Of a DNA stretch of 38,048 nucleotides, positions 32,924 to 38,048 are shown in pieces. Every line of letters starts with the position of its first letter. The stretch's first letter is position 1. This stretch comes from an uncultured Verrucomicrobiota bacterium. Its GTDB lineage: Bacteria; Verrucomicrobiota; Verrucomicrobiia; Limisphaerales; AAA164-E04. A program made the translations under genes and the position numbers. The notes beneath the pieces were generated by a model that made no database searches, was not told where the DNA came from, and saw nothing but the letters and a program-made list of their open reading frames with translations. Where the stretch lies: contig CAJXVR010000029.1 of assembly GCA_913061285.1 (NCBI GenBank), positions 1 through 38,048 of the forward strand, read 5' to 3'.

Positions 32924-33970
32924 ATGGCGGATTCTTCACCTCAAGAAAGGACTCCTGCTACGGCGGGCAAACCAAGGCGTCGTCGTTTAGTGAAAGCGCC
33001 TGTGGTCAAACCTACGGTCAAGAGGAACGGAGTAGGGGCGGCGCTTCATCAATTGGCAGAACTACGGCACGATTCGAATCGAATTCGCGAAGGATTTGAG
33101 ACCGGTGAGTACCCCTATAAGAGTAAGTACAAGCGGAAGTTGTATGAGAAGCACAAAGCCGAACTACAAGTTGAGCTGCTAAAAGTTCAGAAATGGGTTG
33201 AAGAGTCGGGTCAGAAGGTCGTGGTGTTGTTTGAGGGACGAGATGCGGCGGGAAAGGGGGGCACGATCAAGCGCTACACAGAACATTTGAATCCCCGCTC
33301 GGCAAGGGTTGTCGCTCTCAACAAGCCTAGTGAGAGAGAACGGTCGCAATGGTTCTTCCAACGCTATGTGAGTCAACTCCCTGCGGCAGGGGAAATCGTG
33401 TTTTTTGATCGGTCCTGGTACAATCGAGCTGGAGTGGAGCGGGTGATGGGATTCTGCTCTGCGCAGGAGTATCTTGAATTCATGCGGCAATGCCCGGAGC
33501 TTGAACGGATGCTCGTCCGTTCGGGGATTTGGATGTTTAAGTATTGGTTTTCGGTGACGAGGGAAGAACAGATTCGCCGATTTTCGTCCCGGGAAACGGA
33601 CCCCTTAAAACAGTGGAAGCTATCGCCGGTTGATCGGGCATCGCTGGATAAATGGGACGACTATACGGAGGCCAAGGAGGCGATGTTTTTTTATACGGAT
33701 ATCGCAGACTCGCGATGGACTATTGTGAAATCGAACGACAAGAAAAGGGCTCGTTTGGCATGCATGCAACATTTCCTCTCGAAGCTGCCTTATCCCGGGA
33801 AGAACAAGCGTATCGTTCGAGGTCCAGATCCCTTGATTGTTGGCTCAAGTGCCCATGTCATAGGCCGAACCGAGCACATGCTAGGAAAGTCGCTTCATCC
33901 GGATCATCGGCGAAGCAAATTGGGTAAGGGAAGTTCGAAGGATGCAGGAGTCGAATCGAAGGCGAATTGA
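32924..33970 (+). CDS. ppk2: Polyphosphate kinase 2 (PPK2)
   Basis: A 348-residue cytoplasmic PPK2-family enzyme. It transfers phosphate from polyphosphate to a nucleoside diphosphate or monophosphate, or the reverse. The first 40 residues are a basic, disordered extension. The P-loop is FEGRDAAGKGG (103-113). The Walker B region is EIVFFDRSWYNRAGVERVMG, with Asp162. The lid region RETDPLKQWKLSPVDRASL is followed by KWDDYTEAKEAMF. Single-domain layout and length fit the class I type, which mainly makes ATP from ADP or GTP from GDP; class cannot be fixed by eye. The ATG at 32924 lacks a clear ribosome binding site. No phosphate-regulation gene is adjacent. Confidence 0.93.
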   Translation: MADSSPQERTPATAGKPRRRRLVKAPVVKPTVKRNGVGAALHQLAELRHDSNRIREGFETGEYPYKSKYKRKLYEKHKAELQVELLKVQKWVEESGQKVVVLFEGRDAAGKGGTIKRYTEHLNPRSARVVALNKPSERERSQWFFQRYVSQLPAAGEIVFFDRSWYNRAGVERVMGFCSAQEYLEFMRQCPELERMLVRSGIWMFKYWFSVTREEQIRRFSSRETDPLKQWKLSPVDRASLDKWDDYTEAKEAMFFYTDIADSRWTIVKSNDKKRARLACMQHFLSKLPYPGKNKRIVRGPDPLIVGSSAHVIGRTEHMLGKSLHPDHRRSKLGKGSSKDAGVESKAN

Positions 33971-34108
33971 GGTGGGCTCCGCTAGGCCGTTGCCTCCTCA
34001 TATTCTGCTCTTGGGGAAGTATGACGCTGCATGAATGAAGAGGCTTTGTATGTCTCCATTGAGTTCCGGCTGAGAATTGCGGCGCTCCGTTGGGTGTCTC
34101 CTGCGGTG

Positions 34109-34852
34109 CTATGTAAGATATCGGCGATAGACTTTGAGTGGAACTGAGTCGAGATCAAGAAGGGTTAGGAAGTCGATAGTCTTGAATTCTCGATCAATGG
34201 CTGGGCGGCCACCAATTTTTGCTCCGATTAAGAGATAGGCTCCTAGAAGTCTGGGTATTTTGACGCTCTGATTGTTTGGTTGAGAGCGAGGATTCGAAGT
34301 GTCTAGGCACTCGAATGCAGGCCGTGGTGGCGTCTCAAGATGCTTCGAAACGAGGTGGTTTTTGTTCTTTAGATAGTTGAATGTTTCTAATCCGTAGACC
34401 GGGTCCTGGCTTGTCAGTGAGCTGCATCCAATCAAGAAACGGAGTCCATTTTCCGTGGCATAGCGGGCGATCTCTCGCCAGAGAAGATTGAGAACAGAAA
34501 TGTTCCGATGATCCCGGTGAATACAGGCTCGCCCGAGCTCGAGGACCTGAGTGCGGTAGACATCAAGATTGCTTAGATCGAATTCCTGCTCGCTGTAATA
34601 GCCATGATTGGCTCGGGCGACAGTGCCGGATTGGAAGCGGTAGGTGCCGATGACGTTTCCGGTCTCTTCCTCTTTGACAATGAGGTGTTTGCAGACTTCG
34701 TCAAATCGATCTCGATCGAGATTTGATAGGTAGGAATGATCGAGTCCTTCTTCAAGTTCGAGGTTGAAGACTTGGAAGCGGAGTTCCTGTGCGGCAACGA
34801 CATCGGAGTCTGAAGCAGCGATTCGGCAGGTATATCGGGCGGTCGAGATCAT
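34109..34852 (-). CDS. GNAT-type N-acyltransferase, OlsB-like
   Basis: A 247-residue enzyme of the acyl-ACP-using GNAT group that includes the ornithine-lipid N-acyltransferase OlsB. Features are AQELRFQVFNLELEEGLDH near 21-39, the central strand NVIGTYRF near 66-73, and the acceptor-site strand VLELGRACIHRDHRNISVLN near 104-122, the best match to the family. The C-terminal half holds RFLIGCSSLTSQDP and ends in FKTIDFLTLLDLDSVPLKVY. The expected product is a lyso-aminolipid, but an O-acyltransferase partner (OlsA) is not adjacent. The start ATG has no clear ribosome binding site. It lies 95 bp downstream of the TRAP operon on the same strand and may be read through from it. Confidence 0.82.
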   Translation of the reverse strand: MISTARYTCRIAASDSDVVAAQELRFQVFNLELEEGLDHSYLSNLDRDRFDEVCKHLIVKEEETGNVIGTYRFQSGTVARANHGYYSEQEFDLSNLDVYRTQVLELGRACIHRDHRNISVLNLLWREIARYATENGLRFLIGCSSLTSQDPVYGLETFNYLKNKNHLVSKHLETPPRPAFECLDTSNPRSQPNNQSVKIPRLLGAYLLIGAKIGGRPAIDREFKTIDFLTLLDLDSVPLKVYRRYLT

Positions 34853-34947
34853 AGATGGGATAGTTCTTCAAAGGCTCGATAGTCTAATGAGGGAATGATT
34901 CTTTAGTACCTCAGTCTTACTACAAGTGGGAAAGGGTAGCGACGGAT

Positions 34948-36825
34948 TTATTCCAAGAGACTGGGGAGAAATGTCGTTAAGGGAGGGAAGAACGTGACCA
35001 GGAGGGCGCTGATCAAAAAAAGGAGTAATACCGGAATGGCGGCGCGGGCTACTTCGAGAATAGGTTTATCAAAGCGGTAGGCAGCGAGAAACAGATTCAT
35101 TCCTACGGGCGGTGTCAGGTAGCCCAGTTCAAGATTGACCAAGAACAGAATAGCCAAGTGAACGGGGTCGATTCCAAAAGCGACGCCCAGTGGGATGAGG
35201 AGAGGGACAACAACTACAATTGCCGAATAGATATCCATAAGGCATCCCACGAGAATCAAGAGCAAATTGAGGGCGAGAAGGAACAGCCATTTGGAGTGGA
35301 TGGTTGCGGTGACCCACTCAATTGCCTTATCAGGGACCTGAGCATCAATGAGGACATTAGTGAAGCCGAAAGCCATCCCGAGAATCAAAAGCACGCCCCC
35401 TACGAGGAGCCCACACTTGGCGAAGACGCGAGGGATATCACGAATCAAGCTCAAGTCTCGATGAATTACGGTTTCGATGAATAAAGCATAGAAGGCGGTA
35501 ATCGCTGCCGCTGCAACCGGCGTGCTAAAAATGCCACTAAAGAGAGCGACCAAGGCAACGGCAGGGAGGAGGAGTTCCCATTTAGCAATCCAGATGGCCG
35601 ACCACGCTGCCTTTCCGGAGAACACCTTGGTTTCCTTGGGGGCCGAGGGAATTTGTCTGGCACCCCAAAAAGCGAGAACCCCGAGCATCATTAGCCCTGG
35701 AATCAGGCCTCCTAGAAAAAGATGCTCTAGCCGGAGGGTCCCATCACCGTTCGCGTTGGCGACAATGAAGTAGAGAATGACGGGGAGAGCGGGAGGAAAT
35801 AAGATGCCTAGTGACCCGGCGCCGCTTAGGAGACCAATCGCTTTTCGCTCTGGGCACTTGGCTGAGAGGAGTAAGGGCATTAGGAGGGGGCCAAGGGCGA
35901 GAATGGTCACTCCTGAGCCGCCAGTAAAGGTAGTGAAAAAGGCGCATACTAGGACGGTGACCAAAGGAGGGCCGATGCGGAATTGTCCGACGAGGCTTTG
36001 AAAGACCGCGACAAGTCGATCCGATGCTCGGCTTTCTGCCAGGATGAAACCGGCGAGGGTGAAGAGGGGAATGGTTGGAACCATTGGCTCAATGACGAGC
36101 GAATATTGGCTAACCGCGACAATCGAGATTGGCAGTTCCTCGGACCAAAAGAAAAGGAGGGCAGCTCCGCCAAGGGCGGTGAATATCGGTGCGCCAAGGA
36201 TCGTGGCAATAGCGATCGCAATGATCCCTGGAATCCACATGCTTGATGGCGTCATTGGGGTCTTCCAGGTCAGGAATACTAAGCATAACGTCCCCATGAG
36301 CGCACTCGTCCGGTAGGTCCATCGATCCCCGGTATTCCAAAGGATTCGAATTGCTATCGCAGCGAATCCTGCTGGGATCACAAGTTGTAGCATCCAGATC
36401 TTGATCCCGTAGGCGATAGCGCTTTCGGCCGCTCGTTCGGTTGTTATGAGCTCGATGCTTGCGATGGCGAGATAGACGGTGATGGCCGCTGCAACCGCAT
36501 TGGAGATGATCTTAATGTAGTTTTTCCATCGCTCGGATACGACCTGGGAGAGGGTAGAGATCGCGAGGAGCCGATCTTCTCGGGCGGCCACGGCGCCCCC
36601 GAGCATGGCAATGATGAGTGAAAGGTGTTGGACAAACTCAGAGGCTCCGGAGATGCCGGTGCTGGTGAATTGCCTCAAGAGACGCTCAATCAGGGGGATG
36701 GCGATGAGTAACAGCAGGGCACTGGTCAAGAGCCCTGTTTCTAGATGAGAAACCAGCCCGGTGGCTTTCTTTAGCCAAGCTGTTCTGGATGCGTTGTCGC
36801 TGGAGCTTGAAGCGTTTTCCGTCAT
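34948..36825 (-). CDS. dctQM: TRAP transporter permease, fused DctQ-DctM
   Basis: A 625-residue inner-membrane protein fusing the small (Q, 4 helices, about 30-185) and large (M, about 195-625) subunits of a TRAP importer, which takes up organic acids using a sodium gradient. The Q part contains GLLTSALLLLIAIPLIERLL and the loop VAAREDRLLAISTLSQVV. The M part contains PMVPTIPLFTLAGFILAES near 250, FTTFTGGSGVTILALGPLLM near 305, LSGAGSLGILFPPALPVILY near 335 and NLELGYLTPPVGMNLFLAAY near 570, all family hallmarks. Its ATG overlaps the dctP stop as ATGA. Fused QM permeases occur with TatT-type systems, in agreement with the partial gene upstream of dctP. The substrate is not evident from sequence; sugar acids fit the neighbourhood. 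Confidence 0.93.
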   Translation of the reverse strand: MTENASSSSDNASRTAWLKKATGLVSHLETGLLTSALLLLIAIPLIERLLRQFTSTGISGASEFVQHLSLIIAMLGGAVAAREDRLLAISTLSQVVSERWKNYIKIISNAVAAAITVYLAIASIELITTERAAESAIAYGIKIWMLQLVIPAGFAAIAIRILWNTGDRWTYRTSALMGTLCLVFLTWKTPMTPSSMWIPGIIAIAIATILGAPIFTALGGAALLFFWSEELPISIVAVSQYSLVIEPMVPTIPLFTLAGFILAESRASDRLVAVFQSLVGQFRIGPPLVTVLVCAFFTTFTGGSGVTILALGPLLMPLLLSAKCPERKAIGLLSGAGSLGILFPPALPVILYFIVANANGDGTLRLEHLFLGGLIPGLMMLGVLAFWGARQIPSAPKETKVFSGKAAWSAIWIAKWELLLPAVALVALFSGIFSTPVAAAAITAFYALFIETVIHRDLSLIRDIPRVFAKCGLLVGGVLLILGMAFGFTNVLIDAQVPDKAIEWVTATIHSKWLFLLALNLLLILVGCLMDIYSAIVVVVPLLIPLGVAFGIDPVHLAILFLVNLELGYLTPPVGMNLFLAAYRFDKPILEVARAAIPVLLLFLISALLVTFFPPLTTFLPSLLE

Positions 36826-37856
36826 TTAGCTCGGAATTCTTGGATCCAGGAATTGACCTTGTCGAAGATGTCAGCTGGAACGATGTTCCCTTTGATCTGG
36901 GGATAAACGTCTTCTGCAGCAGCTTTCCAAACAACCATTTCTTCCTGGGTCACCGCCTGAATTTTGAGACCTCGTTTTTTCATCGCGTCGATGGATTCGC
37001 TCGCCTCTTTCCGGCCGATTTGCTGAATGACGGAGCCTTGTTTTCGGGCGATCTTGAGCACTTCTTTCTTGGTGTCGTCTTGTAAGCGATTCCACGTCTT
37101 TGTCGTGACAACCGCAGCCCCCACGAGAGGAGCCCAGTTCAGATCGAGCATGAAAGGCGCCTTGCGGTCGATCTGACTGGCGTTGGCCATGAGTGGAGGC
37201 ATCGGGACGGCAGAGATTAACCCGGTTTGAAGTCCGGGAAGAATATCTTTGGTTTCGAGAGGAATAGGGGTGAATCTTGCGTGCTTGTAGATATCCACTG
37301 CCTCAGGGCTACCAGCCCAAGTAAAGATTTTGAGCTTGCGGAGGTCGTCTGGCGTTGACACGGGTTTCTTGGTGAAGAAATGGACCCATCCAGCGTTTAC
37401 CCAGAAAAGAACCTTGAACCCCTTCTTTTCTAACTTCTTGTCGAGCAAGGGCTGAAGTTTGATTCCGATGTGATCGACCTCGTCCAATGAATCGAACATG
37501 AGCGGTAAGTCCTGAAGACCGGAAACTGCAGGTTCAATCTCGCTGAGGCCAACAGCGGACAGAAAACCCCCTTGAAGTTGTCCTACCCGCATTCGGCGAA
37601 CCATCTGTGCCTCGCCCCCCATTCGGCCATCAGGATAGATTGTGAGTGAGACTTTTCCTTTGGTTGCTTTGGTCCACTCGCGACCCATTTTGTTGAGTTC
37701 GTTGTAGTAGGAGGATCCTTTGGGCGCGAGGGTGCCGAGGCGGATTCTTTGAGCCCCATTGAGGAGAGCCGTGCTGGAAAACAGCCCTACGATAAGAGCT
37801 ATTGACAGGAAGTAAGACGCGGGGCGAATGCCTTGGGCAATGTGGGGCTTATTCAT
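36822..37856 (-). CDS. dctP: TRAP transporter periplasmic binding protein DctP
   Basis: A 344-residue periplasmic solute receptor from ATG 37856. A longer frame back to 37892 exists, but those bases encode the end of the upstream gene. An AAGGA at 37867-37871 lies 10 nt before ATG 37856. The signal peptide is about 1-37 (SYFLSIALIVGLFSSTALLN). The mature part starts QRIRLGTLAPKGSSYYNELN. Typical elements are LTIYPDGRMGGEAQMVRRMR, GLQDLPLMFDSLDEVDHI, GWVHFFTKKPVSTPDDLRKL and ETKDILPGLQTGLISAVPMP. In TRAP receptors an Arg in the region about 120-165 residues into the mature chain binds the substrate carboxylate; KIFTWAGSPEA replaces the usual K-x-R-x-P here, so the ligand may be unusual. The 3' end is translationally coupled to the permease gene. 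Confidence 0.93.
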   Translation of the reverse strand: MNKPHIAQGIRPASYFLSIALIVGLFSSTALLNGAQRIRLGTLAPKGSSYYNELNKMGREWTKATKGKVSLTIYPDGRMGGEAQMVRRMRVGQLQGGFLSAVGLSEIEPAVSGLQDLPLMFDSLDEVDHIGIKLQPLLDKKLEKKGFKVLFWVNAGWVHFFTKKPVSTPDDLRKLKIFTWAGSPEAVDIYKHARFTPIPLETKDILPGLQTGLISAVPMPPLMANASQIDRKAPFMLDLNWAPLVGAAVVTTKTWNRLQDDTKKEVLKIARKQGSVIQQIGRKEASESIDAMKKRGLKIQAVTQEEMVVWKAAAEDVYPQIKGNIVPADIFDKVNSWIQEFRAK

Positions 37857-37993
37857 TGATTTCGATTCCTTCATCGAGCAAGAAGAGTTCATCCAGTTGC
37901 GATAAGAGCCACTCGGCTCGTTTTCTCATCAATATATTGACTAGCTGAGCGTCAGGATATTCATCGATATCGATTTCCAACGCCGTATTGAGA
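37849..37993 (-). CDS. TRAP-associated TatT-like protein, C-terminal fragment
   Basis: Reading the - strand from 37992 gives 47 codons ending in TAA at 37849-37851: LNTALEIDIDEYPDAQLVNI, then LMRKRAEWLLSQLDELFLLD, then EGIEINE. The RAxWLL...LDELFLL pattern resembles the C-terminus of TatT, the TPR-type T-component of some TRAP systems (family recall, not a search). The frame overlaps the dctP start by 8 bp, so the two are translationally coupled. The rest of the gene lies beyond the contig end. That this is coding is well supported by the overlap and amino-acid pattern; the identity is inference. Confidence 0.65.
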
Positions 37994-38048
37994 CTGTCTC
38001 TTATTACACATCTGACGCTGCCGACGAGCGATCTAGTGTAGATCTCGG
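37994..38048 (+). other. Nextera P5/read-1 adapter (assembly artefact)
   Basis: Adapter sequence on the right edge. From 37994 it matches the reverse complement of the Nextera read-1 adapter, starting CTGTCTCTTAT, with one extra T in the mosaic end relative to the standard sequence. GCGATCTA (38028-38035) is the reverse complement of the S501 i5 index. It is followed by GTGTAGATCTCGG from the P5 oligonucleotide. Genomic sequence ends at about 37993. Confidence 0.98.

Overview
The window is an assembled contig. Its outermost bases are Illumina Nextera adapter, not genome: positions 1-47 on the left and 37994-38048 on the right. Only about 48-37993 should be read as biological sequence. Gene content suggests a free-living member of the Planctomycetota-Verrucomicrobiota group, most likely Verrucomicrobiota. 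The supporting genes are a planctomycete-type cytochrome/DUF1549/DUF1553 protein paired with a DUF1501 protein, a sulfatase, giant two-module FG-GAP/ASPIC-UnbV proteins, and a TatT-DctP-DctQM TRAP transporter. The phylum is inferred from gene families only; no rRNA or other marker gene is present.

Left part (50-11108, all + strand): a 5'-truncated membrane sensor histidine kinase overlaps a REC-HK-REC-REC hybrid kinase by 4 bp. They are followed by a cysteine desulfurase, an Lrp/AsnC regulator, an 82-residue membrane protein, a GH88-like unsaturated glucuronyl hydrolase, a membrane-anchored protein of unknown function, an Old Yellow Enzyme-type flavin oxidoreductase and a conserved protein of unknown function. 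A convergent gene (11154-11855, -) encodes a protein with a Coq4-like HDxxHx11E motif.

Centre (11885-26402): a c-type-cytochrome/DUF1553 gene and a DUF1501 gene run on the + strand. On the - strand are a HEAT-repeat/sulfatase fusion with an atypical active-site motif and two adjacent paralogous genes of 1235-1236 codons encoding secreted FG-GAP/ASPIC-UnbV proteins. With the GH88 enzyme and the TRAP importer this reads as polysaccharide or uronate scavenging, but no polysaccharide lyase or SusC/D pair is visible.

Right part (26584-32155, +): a second cysteine desulfurase lies 20 bp upstream of a PD-(D/E)XK nuclease fused to an XPD/DinG-type helicase with probable Fe-S cysteines, followed by a membrane-anchored repeat protein. 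A 768-bp gene-poor stretch precedes a PPK2 polyphosphate kinase (32924-33970, +). On the - strand are an OlsB-like GNAT acyltransferase and a TRAP operon: 3' end of tatT, dctP, fused dctQM. The tatT fragment is cut off by the contig end.

The best candidate for something under-described is the cysteine desulfurase / Fe-S nuclease-helicase pair at 26584-30248. Secondary candidates are the Coq4-like protein and the sulfatase whose formylglycine motif reads CAINR. No tRNA, rRNA, CRISPR array, insertion sequence or prophage was recognised.
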